The position numbers were made by a program, and so were the translations under genes. A stretch of DNA of 5,694 nucleotides from Candidatus Rokuibacteriota bacterium (GTDB lineage Bacteria > Methylomirabilota > Methylomirabilia > Rokubacteriales > CSP1-6): positions 1 through 5,694 of the forward strand of contig JACOVB010000114.1 of the NCBI GenBank assembly GCA_016177555.1. Direction: 5' to 3'. The notes under the pieces are model-generated. The model did no database searches. It was not told where the DNA came from and saw nothing but the letters and a program-made list of their open reading frames with translations. Shown here one piece after another: positions 1 to 5,284 of the stretch; within the stretch, counting starts at the first letter, position 1; each line of letters starts with the position of its first letter.

Positions 1-81
1 CGCCTTGATCAGGAGCGTCGTCGAGGCGGCATTCTCGGGCGCTCCGAGCGCCAGCTTGTCCTCTGTGAAAGCCGCATGCAC
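1..81 (-). CDS. possible 5' end of a downstream gene, cut by the window edge
   Basis: Ten bases beyond the stop of the CoA-transferase, a frame opens at a GTG (81 to 79) and stays open for 27 codons to the window edge. It reads MHAAFTEDKLALGAPENAAS and continues TTLLIKA. About 21 of its 27 codons end in G or C, as in the real genes here. The only competing ATG (77 to 75) gives a 22-residue frame that stops at position 9. The weak point is initiation: an AAGGAG purine run overlaps the GTG instead of preceding it by 5-9 bases, so the start may be wrong or the frame may not be coding. The close spacing would fit an operon with the CoA-transferase. The fragment is too short for me to recognise a family. 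Confidence 0.3.
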   Translation of the reverse strand, partial: MHAAFTEDKLALGAPENAASTTLLIKA

Positions 82-91
82 TCCTTGTCGT

Positions 92-1270
92 TCAGATGAC
101 GCCGTCGCGCCGGAGGGCGGCGAGCTCCTCTGCGCCGAGGCCGAGAAGCGCGCCGTACACCTCCGCGTTGTGCTGCCCCTTGTCGGGGCCCGCCCACTTG
201 ATCGTGCCCGGCGTCTTCGAGAGCTTGGGGACCACGCCCACCATGGCGAGCCGCCCCACCCGCGGGTCGTCGATCTCGACGATGTTGCGCTCCCGGAAAT
301 GCGGGTCGGCCGCGATGTCGGCCACCGTATAGAGCTTCTCGGCGGGGATGCCGGCCTCCTCCAGCTGCCGCAGGAGTTCCGCCGCGGGACGCGTGCTCAC
401 CCACGCCGCGACCATCTTGTCCACGTCGTCGGCGCCGGCCACCCGGTCCGCGGAGCGGGCGTAGCGCGGGTCCTGCGCCAGCTCCTCGCCCCCCATCAGC
501 GCCGCGAGGCGCTTCCACAGGGAGTCCGTGCCGGCGTTGAGCACGACCCAGGCCCCGTCCCCCGAACGGTAATTCCCCGCGGGCGACACGCCGGGATGCC
601 GGTTCCCGCTGCGCTCGCGCACCAGTCCGATCTTCTGGTAGGCGGTGAGCATGCCCTCCGAGCCGCGGAAGATCCCCTCGTAGAGGGCCAGGTCGATCTC
701 CTGCCCGCCACCCCCGTTCCGGTCGCGATGGTACAGCGCGAGCATCACCGCGAAGGCGCCGAAGGAGGCCGCGAGATAGTCGCCCAGAGCAAAGCCCTGG
801 CGAACCGGCTCCGCGTCTGGAAACCCCGACACGTAGGTCAGGCCGGCGAAGGCGGATGCGACCCGGTCGAAGGCCCCCTTGTGCCGGTATGGCCCAGTTT
901 GCCCGTAGCCCGAGACCCGAAGCAGGACGAGCCCGGGGTTCTCCTGCGCCAGCGACTCGTAGCCGAGGCCCCACTGCTCCAGCGTGCCGGGGCGGAAGTT
1001 CTCCGCGAGGACGTCACAGCCGGCCGCGAGCTGGCGGAGGATCGCCTGGCCGCGCGGGAGCCGGAGGTTCAACGTGATCGATTTCTTGTTGCGGGCTTCC
1101 TGGAGCCAGAGGAGGGGCCGGCCCTCGTAGCGAGGGCCGAACTGGCGCAGGAGGTCCCCCGTGATCGGCTCTTCCACCTTGATGACCTCGGCCCCGAATT
1201 CTCCGAGCAAGGTGGCCGCGACCGGCGCCCCCAGAACGGTGGCCAGGTCGAGCACACGGATACCGGTCAA
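92..1270 (-). CDS. CaiB/BaiF family (class III) CoA-transferase
   Basis: Class III CoA-transferases move CoA between carboxylic acids in the cytosol through an aspartyl-CoA anhydride; the acids used here cannot be told. The 392 residues match the usual family size. Visible family marks are the N-terminal GIRVLDL strand followed by LLGEFGAEVIKVEEP (about 21-35), NKKSITLNL (61-69), AENFRPG (89-95), SGYGQTGP (120-127) and the closing LGAEELAALRRDGVI helix. Asp164, in GFALGDYLAASFGAF, fits the family's catalytic aspartate. The start used is a TTG (1270-1268), the first standard start codon. A CTG at 1291-1289 is probably the real start: it has AGGAGG five bases upstream and would prepend seven residues (M-DPTPQS), giving the family-like N-terminus PQSLTGIRVLDL. 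The gene lies outside the tRNA-bounded segment, reading away from the tRNA-Leu fragment. It is clearly diverged from the CoA-transferase at 3784-4992, so it is not a recent duplicate. Confidence 0.93.
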   Translation of the reverse strand: MTGIRVLDLATVLGAPVAATLLGEFGAEVIKVEEPITGDLLRQFGPRYEGRPLLWLQEARNKKSITLNLRLPRGQAILRQLAAGCDVLAENFRPGTLEQWGLGYESLAQENPGLVLLRVSGYGQTGPYRHKGAFDRVASAFAGLTYVSGFPDAEPVRQGFALGDYLAASFGAFAVMLALYHRDRNGGGGQEIDLALYEGIFRGSEGMLTAYQKIGLVRERSGNRHPGVSPAGNYRSGDGAWVVLNAGTDSLWKRLAALMGGEELAQDPRYARSADRVAGADDVDKMVAAWVSTRPAAELLRQLEEAGIPAEKLYTVADIAADPHFRERNIVEIDDPRVGRLAMVGVVPKLSKTPGTIKWAGPDKGQHNAEVYGALLGLGAEELAALRRDGVI

Positions 1271-1296
1271 GGATTGCGGTGTCGGATCCAGCTGGT

Positions 1297-1302
1297 CCTC
1301 CT
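1297..1302 (-). promoter_or_regulatory. Shine-Dalgarno AGGAGG that favours a CTG start at 1291
   Basis: The minus strand reads AAGAGGAGGACCAGCTG. The AGGAGG core ends five bases before an in-frame CTG at 1291-1289, which is ideal spacing. The TTG at 1270 is 26 bases away, too far for this site. This decides the start in favour of the CTG, although CTG is rarely used and not called by standard gene finders. Confidence 0.55.
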
Positions 1303-1361
1303 CTTCTCTCGCGTTCTGCCGCGTGTGCCGGCCGGGGCAAGACCGCGCTCTGGCTCGACGA

Positions 1362-1418
1362 TGGTGCCGGGAGGGGGAATCGAACCCCCACGGGCGTTGC
1401 CGCCCAAAGGGTCTTGAG
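1362..1418 (-). pseudogene. severed 3' half of a tRNA-Leu gene
   Basis: Read on the minus strand, this fragment begins in an anticodon loop (CTCAAGA) and continues through the 3' anticodon strand CCCTT, the long variable arm GGGCG-GCAA-CGCCC, the T arm GGGGG-TTCGATT-CCCCC, the acceptor strand TCCCGGC, discriminator A and CCA. Positions 1362-1410 are identical to 5196-5244 of the intact tRNA-Leu; 1411-1418 match with two differences, and similarity then stops. No 5' half (acceptor 5' strand, D arm) can be found upstream on the minus strand to about 1860, so it cannot form a tRNA. C at position 39 would need G31, whereas the intact gene has a T31:A39 pair. The fragment therefore derives from a slightly different tRNA-Leu allele or has drifted. 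It is best explained as the distal attachment site of an integrated element. Confidence 0.85.
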
Positions 1419-1429
1419 TTCTGGAAGGT

Positions 1430-1457
1430 ATCTTACACAGTTGCCGCAAACGGACAA
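1430..1457 (-). promoter_or_regulatory. weak promoter-like pair reading out of the island toward the first CoA-transferase
   Basis: On the minus strand TTGTCC (1457-1452) and TAAGAT (1435-1430) are separated by 16 bases. Each matches four of six consensus bases for a housekeeping sigma promoter. Transcription would start near 1422, cross the tRNA-Leu fragment and reach the CoA-transferase at 1291. Matches of this quality also arise by chance, but AT-richer hexamers are scarce in this GC-rich DNA. Confidence 0.28.
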
Positions 1458-1850
1458 GCTGCCCTTCTCCCCTTTGCCCCCTTTCATGCCGATTGGTGCT
1501 GGCACAAGGTGGGCAGCCCTCAAAAGGAGAGAAGGCGCAGCCCCCGCGCGTCATCGCCACCGTCCAGGACCCGGCCGGTCGCGCGCACGATCCTCGCCCT
1601 GCCCGGCCTCCCCTGCGCCCTTCAGCCTGCCGGCCCCGCCCCACGCTCGCACCACGCCCGTTCCTTGACGGCGCACCCGCAGCGGGAGCAGGATTGCCGC
1701 AGCCCACAGGGCGATGACGGCTGCCGATGCGCGCTGGGCTCCCTCATGGGGCTGAGCTTCCCCGGGAGCCGGGCCAAGGGGTCCACGCGGCCGGCCGCCC
1801 GAATCGCGTTCATGATGGCCAGGTACTCCCGGGAGGGGCTCATCGAGGAG

Positions 1851-1856
1851 GGAGGG
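1851..1856 (+). promoter_or_regulatory. strong Shine-Dalgarno for the 61-residue ORF
   Basis: A purine run GAGGAGGGAGGGA ends shortly before the ATG at 1862, placing GGAGGG five bases upstream of it. This is the only clear ribosome-binding site ahead of the nitrilase, whose own ATG lacks one, so the site probably serves both genes through translational coupling. Confidence 0.6.
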
Positions 1857-1861
1857 ACGCG

Positions 1862-2047
1862 ATGACGGACACGCCGATGACCGAGCAAGGGCCGATCCTG
1901 GACCGGAGGCTCCGCGAGGGGGCCATCGCCGTCCACGTGCATGCCGATCCGTGCAGCCTCATCGCGCGGAACCAGGATTTCTGCCCCCCCTCGGCCCGGC
2001 CGATCGGCCTCGACGACACGGCGCCGGCACCGGGCGGCAACCGCTGA
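1862..2047 (+). CDS. 61-residue ORF, possibly the truncated N-terminus of an HxH amidohydrolase-like protein
   Basis: The ORF starts at an ATG with a strong Shine-Dalgarno and ends at a TGA sharing the TGATG junction with the nitrilase start. The middle reads LDRRLREGAIAVHVHADP (about 14-31). An HxH pair just after a short N-terminal strand resembles the first metal-binding motif of amidohydrolase-superfamily proteins, for example the short metal-dependent hydrolases of the DUF6282 type. The usual body of about 250-300 residues is missing: after NQDF (42-45) the sequence becomes Pro/Ala/Gly-rich (CPPSARPIGLDDTAPAPGGN) and stops. My reading is that a deletion or rearrangement fused the beginning of such a gene directly to the nitrilase junction, leaving a translated leader. 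It could also be a genuine small protein. The coupling with the nitrilase supports translation; the family assignment is tentative. Confidence 0.5.
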   Translation: MTDTPMTEQGPILDRRLREGAIAVHVHADPCSLIARNQDFCPPSARPIGLDDTAPAPGGNR

Positions 2048-3147
2048 TGAGCGGCCCCTGGCCGGCTTTCACGGCGGCGGCGGTGCAGGCGGCGCCCGTG
2101 TACCTCGACCGCCAGGCCACCGTGGACAAGGCCTGCGCCCTGATCCGCGAGGCCGGGCGCGCCGGGGCCAGGCTGGTGGCCTTCCCCGAGGTCTTCGTCC
2201 CCGGCTTCCCCCACTGGATCTACCTCGATCGCCCGCAGCCCAACGAGCGCTACTTCGTCGAGCTGGTGAGGGAAGCGGTGCAGGTGCCGGGCCCCGAGAC
2301 TGAGCGCCTCGGCCAGGCGGCGCGGGAGGCCGGCGCCCACGTGGTGATCGGGGTCAACGAGCGGAGCCCCCGGAGCATGGGGGAGCTGTTCAACACCAAC
2401 CTCCTCTTCGGGCCCGACGGCTCGCTCCTGGGGCGGCATCGCAAGCTGATGCCGACCTATGCGGAGAAGATGGTGTGGAGCTTCGGCGACGGCTCGACGC
2501 TTCGCGTGTACGACACCGCGGTGGGGCGGCTCGGCACCCTCTGCTGCGGGGAGAACACCAACCCGCTGGCCCGCTTCGCCCTCATCGCGCAGGGCGAGCA
2601 AGTCCACGTGGCCAATTACCCCGCGCGGCCGGCGGGAGACCCCTATGACCTCACGCGGGCCATCGAGATCCGCTCCGCCGCCCATGCCTTCGAGGGCAAG
2701 TGCTTCGTGCTGGTGGCGGGGAGCCTCATCAGCGCCCCCATGCGCGAGCGGCTCGGCGACACGGCCGAGAAGCGCCGGCTCCTCGGCGACGGGAGCATGA
2801 CGTTCACCGGCATCCTCGGCCCGGACGGCCGCGTCATCGCGGGGCCCGCGGCGCCGGACCGGGAGGAGATCGTCTACGGCAAGATCGAGCTCGAGGCGAT
2901 CATCCGGCCCAAGATCCTCCACGACGTGGCCGGCAACTACAACCGCTTCGACGTGCTGTCGCTCCAGCTGAACCGCGCGCCCCTGGCGGCGATCCACGAG
3001 GCGATGCCGGCGCTGACGGACTCCGAGGGTCTGGGGCCCGACACCCGGGCGCTGCTGGACGAGCTCCGCCGCCGCGCGGGCTCGGCCTCCCACGAGGAGC
3101 TCCGGGCCCTCGTCGCCTCGCTGCTGGCGGCTCTGGACGCCGGGTAG
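2047..3147 (+). CDS. nitrilase (carbon-nitrogen hydrolase superfamily)
   Basis: This 366-residue cytosolic enzyme should hydrolyse a nitrile to the carboxylic acid and ammonia through a cysteine thioimidate. The nitrilase catalytic set is visible: Glu48 in LVAFPEVFVPGFPHW, Glu140 and Lys133 in GRHRKLMPTYAEKMVWSFGDGS, and Cys167 in GTLCCGENTNPL. GEQVHVANYP (183-192) and the C-terminal HDVAGNYNRFDVLSL (292-306) also fit true nitrilases rather than amidases of the superfamily. The residue after Cys167 is Gly where the best-known nitrilases have Trp (CWE). The length suits the nitrilase branch. ATG at 2047 is chosen because the family begins at FTAAAVQAAP; it has no Shine-Dalgarno but overlaps the upstream stop (TGATG), so translation is probably coupled. 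A GTG at 1951 in the same frame would add 32 low-complexity residues and is unlikely. Substrate class (aliphatic or aryl) is not determinable. Confidence 0.95.
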   Translation: MSGPWPAFTAAAVQAAPVYLDRQATVDKACALIREAGRAGARLVAFPEVFVPGFPHWIYLDRPQPNERYFVELVREAVQVPGPETERLGQAAREAGAHVVIGVNERSPRSMGELFNTNLLFGPDGSLLGRHRKLMPTYAEKMVWSFGDGSTLRVYDTAVGRLGTLCCGENTNPLARFALIAQGEQVHVANYPARPAGDPYDLTRAIEIRSAAHAFEGKCFVLVAGSLISAPMRERLGDTAEKRRLLGDGSMTFTGILGPDGRVIAGPAAPDREEIVYGKIELEAIIRPKILHDVAGNYNRFDVLSLQLNRAPLAAIHEAMPALTDSEGLGPDTRALLDELRRRAGSASHEELRALVASLLAALDAG

Positions 3148-3166
3148 CGCCTGCGCCTCCCCGGTA

Positions 3167-3178
3167 GGGACATGTCCC
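3167..3178. promoter_or_regulatory. perfect 12-base palindrome GGGACATGTCCC
   Basis: This palindrome occupies the 47-base gap between the nitrilase stop and the membrane-protein start, just before the AGGAG ribosome site (3181-3185). It could be an operator half-site pair for a dimeric regulator, or an mRNA hairpin modulating the next gene. No second copy was seen in the window and no regulator gene is present. Confidence 0.35.
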
Positions 3179-3194
3179 ACAGGAGACTGACACG

Positions 3195-3704
3195 ATGGGA
3201 ACAGGGAACTCCGCCTGGCTCTGGTTTTCGGCCGTCGCGACGGTGTCTGTGGCACCGGTTCTCATCTCGATTCCCTTCTTCGCCAAGAATTTCCAGGTCA
3301 AGCCGGAGGCCTTCACGACCTGGTACTTCGCCAGCGTCTCCGTCGGCGTCGCGGTGTGGCTCTGGCTGGCCGGCCGTGCGGCGGACCTCCGCCCCGGGGG
3401 AGCCGTCGCGGCCCTGGGCATCGTGCTGGTCGGGCTGAGCTTCGGCGCGGCCGCGAACGGGTTCCTTTTCCACGCGGTGTCCGTGGCGCCCAATCCCGGG
3501 CTCCCGTCTGTCATGTACAGCGGCGCCAGCGTCATCGTCTTCTTCGCATCCGCGGCCCTCGCAGATCGTCTCCCCAGGCTCTTCGACCAGGTGAGCACGG
3601 ACATCGACCGGTTTCTGGGCATCCTGCTCATGATTGCCGGCGTCTTCCTCATCGCCGGAGGATGGCCGCTCGTGAAGGGGGCCCTCACACGGAGTTCGTT
3701 CTGA
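3195..3704 (+). CDS. small integral membrane protein with about five transmembrane helices
   Basis: The 169-residue product is strongly hydrophobic, with likely membrane segments at about 8-30, 42-60, 68-93, 104-123 and 138-158. The connecting stretches are short and charged (KNFQVKPE, RAADLR, ADRLPRLFDQ). The pattern of NPGLPSVMYSGASVIVFF followed by a LGILLMIAGVFLIAGG final helix is faintly like one half of an EamA/DMT-type transporter, which has five helices per half, but I do not recognise the family with confidence. The ATG at 3195 has AGGAG nine bases upstream. The gene follows the nitrilase after 47 bases in the same direction and is probably co-transcribed, so transport of a nitrile, acid or ammonium is a possible role. 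A GC-rich hairpin nine bases after the stop probably ends the transcript. Confidence 0.8.
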   Translation: MGTGNSAWLWFSAVATVSVAPVLISIPFFAKNFQVKPEAFTTWYFASVSVGVAVWLWLAGRAADLRPGGAVAALGIVLVGLSFGAAANGFLFHAVSVAPNPGLPSVMYSGASVIVFFASAALADRLPRLFDQVSTDIDRFLGILLMIAGVFLIAGGWPLVKGALTRSSF

Positions 3705-3713
3705 TGCCTCGGC

Positions 3714-3732
3714 CCCGTGTGCGGCACACGGG
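3714..3732 (+). terminator. GC-rich hairpin after the nitrilase/membrane-protein operon
   Basis: Arms CCCGTGTG (3714-3721) and CACACGGG (3725-3732) are perfectly complementary around a three-base CGG loop. The hairpin begins nine bases after the membrane-protein stop. Only TT follows, so it lacks the T-run of a classical intrinsic terminator. It may still pause or terminate transcription or protect the mRNA 3' end. Confidence 0.42.
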
Positions 3733-3768
3733 TTCGGGAGGCGCCCGACCCGCTCGCGCGCGAGCGCC

Positions 3769-3777
3769 TGATATACT
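3769..3777 (+). promoter_or_regulatory. extended -10 promoter (TGATATACT) giving a leaderless CoA-transferase mRNA
   Basis: TG-A-TATACT is an extended -10 element with five of six bases matching TATAAT, in otherwise very GC-rich DNA. No clear -35 box lies 16-18 bases upstream, as is common for extended -10 promoters. The expected start, about seven bases past the -10, falls at 3784, which is the G of the GTG start codon. No Shine-Dalgarno exists before that GTG, so a leaderless transcript is the simplest reading. Confidence 0.55.
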
Positions 3778-3783
3778 CGGCCG

Positions 3784-4992
3784 GTGCGTGCCGCCGATCT
3801 CCCCCTGGTCGATGTCACGATCCTGGACCTCACCCGCGTCCTCGCCGGGCCCTACTGCACCCGCTTGCTGAGCGACCTGGGCGCCCGCGTCATCAAGATC
3901 GAGCGCCCAGGCGAGGGCGACGAGATGCGGCGCGCCTACCTGCAGCTCGAAGGCAACCGCACGGACCAGAGCACCTATTTCACCCGTGTGAACGCGGGCA
4001 AGGAGAGCGTCGCCGTCGACATGTCACGTCCCGACGGCCAGGCCATCATCCGCGACCTGGCGCGCGTGGCCGAGGTGGTGGTGGAGAACTTCATGCCCGG
4101 CGTGGTGGCCAGGCTGGGCTGCGACTACGAGACGCTCCGGGCGGTGAAGCCCGACATCATCTACTGCTCCATCTCGGGCTTCGGCCAGACGGGGCCGTGG
4201 CGCGCGCGACCCGCGCTCGCCCACACCATCAACGCCATCTCCGGCCTCATGCACCTGGAACAGGGCGAGGAGCCGGCGCCGCGGGCCTCCAACCTGCAGG
4301 CTGCCGACGTCCTGGCCGCCACCCATGCCGCCAGCGCGATTCTGGCGGCGATCATCCGGAGAAGTCGCACCGGCAGGGGCGCACACCTCGATGTCTCCAT
4401 GCTCGAGGCGCTCATCGCCGCCGACAGCGTGACCTATGCCGCCGTGCTCAACGGCGGCGAGGAGCACGGCAACCCGCGCCCCGGCATGGTCGTCGCCCCC
4501 ATCGGCGACGGCTGCGTGGCCCTGCAGTTCGTGGGCGCCCCGCAGCTCTGGCCCCGCCTGCTGGCCGTCATGGGGCGGCCCGACCTGGATCAGGACCCGC
4601 GCTTCGATAGCGACGAGAAGCGGCGTGTCAACTGGGGCGACCTGCGGCAGATCGTCGAGTCGTGGCTCGCGACGTTCCGCACGATGGCGGACGCCCTCAA
4701 GGCGCTCTCGGATGCGCGCATCCCGTGCGCACCGGTACTCCGCCCGGCCGAGGTGATCGCCGAACCCCACCTGTCCGAGCGGCAGTTCTTCCCGACGGTG
4801 ACGCATCCGGCTCGTGGCGCCGTGCGCGTGACGGCCAGCCCCTTCCACCTCGACGGCGTGCCGCTGCATCCCCGGGGGCCCGCGGCCTACCGCGTGGGCG
4901 AGCACACGCGGGCGGTGCTCGGCGACCTGCTCGGCTACCCGGCGGAGCGCATCGACGAGTTGCGGCGCTCAGGGGTCATCGACATCCCGTAG
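3784..4992 (+). CDS. CaiB/BaiF family (class III) CoA-transferase
   Basis: A 402-residue class III CoA-transferase, complete by length. Family features run in order: VTILDLTRVLAGPYCTRLLSDLG (11-33), ARVIKIERPGEGD (34-46), NAGKESVAVDM (70-80), ENFMPG (101-106), SGFGQTGPW (131-139), the catalytic-aspartate region NLQAADVLAATHAASAILA with Asp175 as the likely nucleophile, GRGAHLDVSMLEAL (198-211), DPRF and the closing LLGYPAERIDELRRSGVI helix. It would transfer CoA between two carboxylates in the cytosol; donor and acceptor are unknown. The GTG at 3784 is the best start: it sits seven bases past a TATACT -10 and keeps the normal six or seven residues ahead of the first strand; no ribosome site is present. 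It has the same orientation as the nitrilase operon but is separated from it by a hairpin and has its own promoter. It may activate the acid made by the nitrilase (inference). Confidence 0.95.
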   Translation: MRAADLPLVDVTILDLTRVLAGPYCTRLLSDLGARVIKIERPGEGDEMRRAYLQLEGNRTDQSTYFTRVNAGKESVAVDMSRPDGQAIIRDLARVAEVVVENFMPGVVARLGCDYETLRAVKPDIIYCSISGFGQTGPWRARPALAHTINAISGLMHLEQGEEPAPRASNLQAADVLAATHAASAILAAIIRRSRTGRGAHLDVSMLEALIAADSVTYAAVLNGGEEHGNPRPGMVVAPIGDGCVALQFVGAPQLWPRLLAVMGRPDLDQDPRFDSDEKRRVNWGDLRQIVESWLATFRTMADALKALSDARIPCAPVLRPAEVIAEPHLSERQFFPTVTHPARGAVRVTASPFHLDGVPLHPRGPAAYRVGEHTRAVLGDLLGYPAERIDELRRSGVIDIP

Positions 4993-5195
4993 CCGCGCGT
5001 CCTGCCAGGACCCGACTCGCAATCCCGGCCCGACCCACCCCGCCCGGTCGATGGCCGGCATGCCTTGGCGGGCCGCTGCAGGGCCGCGTCGATCCGTGCC
5101 AGCACCGCCGGCTCGTCCCCGGGGATCCGCCGGTGAAGGAGAACACCCGCGTGGCGCCCGCTCGACCTTGCTCGGAGCCGTGCGTCCGCCACTGG

Positions 5196-5284
5196 TGGTG
5201 CCGGGAGGGGGAATCGAACCCCCACGGGCGTTGCCGCCCAAAGGTTTTTGAGACCTTCGCGTCTGCCAGTTCCGCCACCCCGGC
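5196..5284 (-). tRNA. tRNA-Leu(CAA), intact, CCA encoded
   Basis: The minus strand folds as a complete class II tRNA: acceptor GCCGGGG with TCCCGGC (G:U at the last pair), D arm GCG-GAACTGGCAGA-CGC, anticodon arm AAGGT-CTCAAAA-ACCTT, long variable arm GGGCG-GCAA-CGCCC, T arm GGGGG-TTCGATT-CCCCC, discriminator A and CCA at 5198-5196. The loop gives anticodon CAA, which reads the leucine codon TTG. Its 3' part from the anticodon loop onward is repeated at 1362-1418, making this gene the likely integration target of the neighbouring segment. Confidence 0.97.

Larger units (their letters stand above)
1419..1861. other. non-coding or degraded stretch at the left end of the island
   Basis: No reading frame here looks like a protein from end to end; low-complexity Pro/Arg/Ser/Ala translations dominate. 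Three things are visible. First, imperfect inverted repeats: GCTGCCC (1458-1464) against GGGCAGC (1511-1517), and CCTTCTCCCCTTT (1463-1475) against AAAAGGAGAGAAGG (1522-1535). Second, an inverted repeat GGCTCCC/GGGAGCC at 1737-1743 and 1764-1770. Third, the last stretch, about 1786-1865 on the plus strand, reads ARIAFMMARYSREGLIEEGG then TR and stops at a TGA that overlaps the next ATG as ATGA. That looks like the C-terminus of an upstream gene whose body is gone. No good plus-strand promoter for the following genes is seen. Confidence 0.5.
1362..5252. mobile_element. putative tRNA-Leu-targeted island of about 3.83 kb, bounded by direct repeats
   Basis: The segment runs between two direct copies of the 3' part of tRNA-Leu: 49 identical bases, extending to 57 with two mismatches. 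The copy at the right end belongs to a complete tRNA gene. The copy at the left is a 3' half broken at the anticodon loop, a usual crossover region for tyrosine recombinases at tRNA genes. The segment lies downstream of the tRNA 3' end, as expected. It carries a 61-residue ORF, a nitrilase, a membrane protein and a CaiB/BaiF CoA-transferase. No integrase, excisionase, transposase or mobilisation gene is present, so the element is either degraded, moved by an integrase encoded elsewhere, or the result of a tRNA-associated rearrangement. The base composition of the cargo looks like that of the flanks. Confidence 0.5.

Noticed and set aside
5..1417. 470-codon plus-strand frame opposite the first CoA-transferase
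   Set aside because: It is an antisense shadow in GC-rich DNA: Arg/Pro/Gly/Leu-rich, no family features, and it runs through the tRNA-Leu fragment. The minus-strand frame is a clear enzyme.
1665..1693. TTGACG at 1665 as a promoter for the nitrilase operon
   Set aside because: No acceptable -10 lies 16-18 bases downstream.
1362..1860. tRNA-Leu interrupted by an intron in the anticodon loop
   Set aside because: The break is at the right place for a group I intron, but no D arm or acceptor 5' strand is found upstream on the minus strand to about 1860, and no intron core was recognised.
1840..3255. 471-codon minus-strand frame opposite the nitrilase
   Set aside because: Low-complexity translation without motifs, opposite a nitrilase with all catalytic residues intact.
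2937..3833. 298-codon minus-strand frame opposite the nitrilase end and membrane protein
   Set aside because: Arg/Gly/Ala-rich antisense frame spanning several plus-strand features; no family resemblance.
4024..4905. 293-codon minus-strand frame opposite the second CoA-transferase
   Set aside because: Antisense shadow; the plus strand has the complete CaiB/BaiF motif series.
4999..5011. GTCCTG-C-CAGGAC just after the second CoA-transferase as a terminator
   Set aside because: The near-palindrome leaves only about four stable pairs around a usable loop and has no T-run.
5199..5240. Peptides such as CREGESNPHGRCRPK or GGGIEPPRALPPKG read through both tRNA-Leu copies
   Set aside because: These are translations of the tRNA itself and commonly appear in spurious gene predictions; no protein is encoded.
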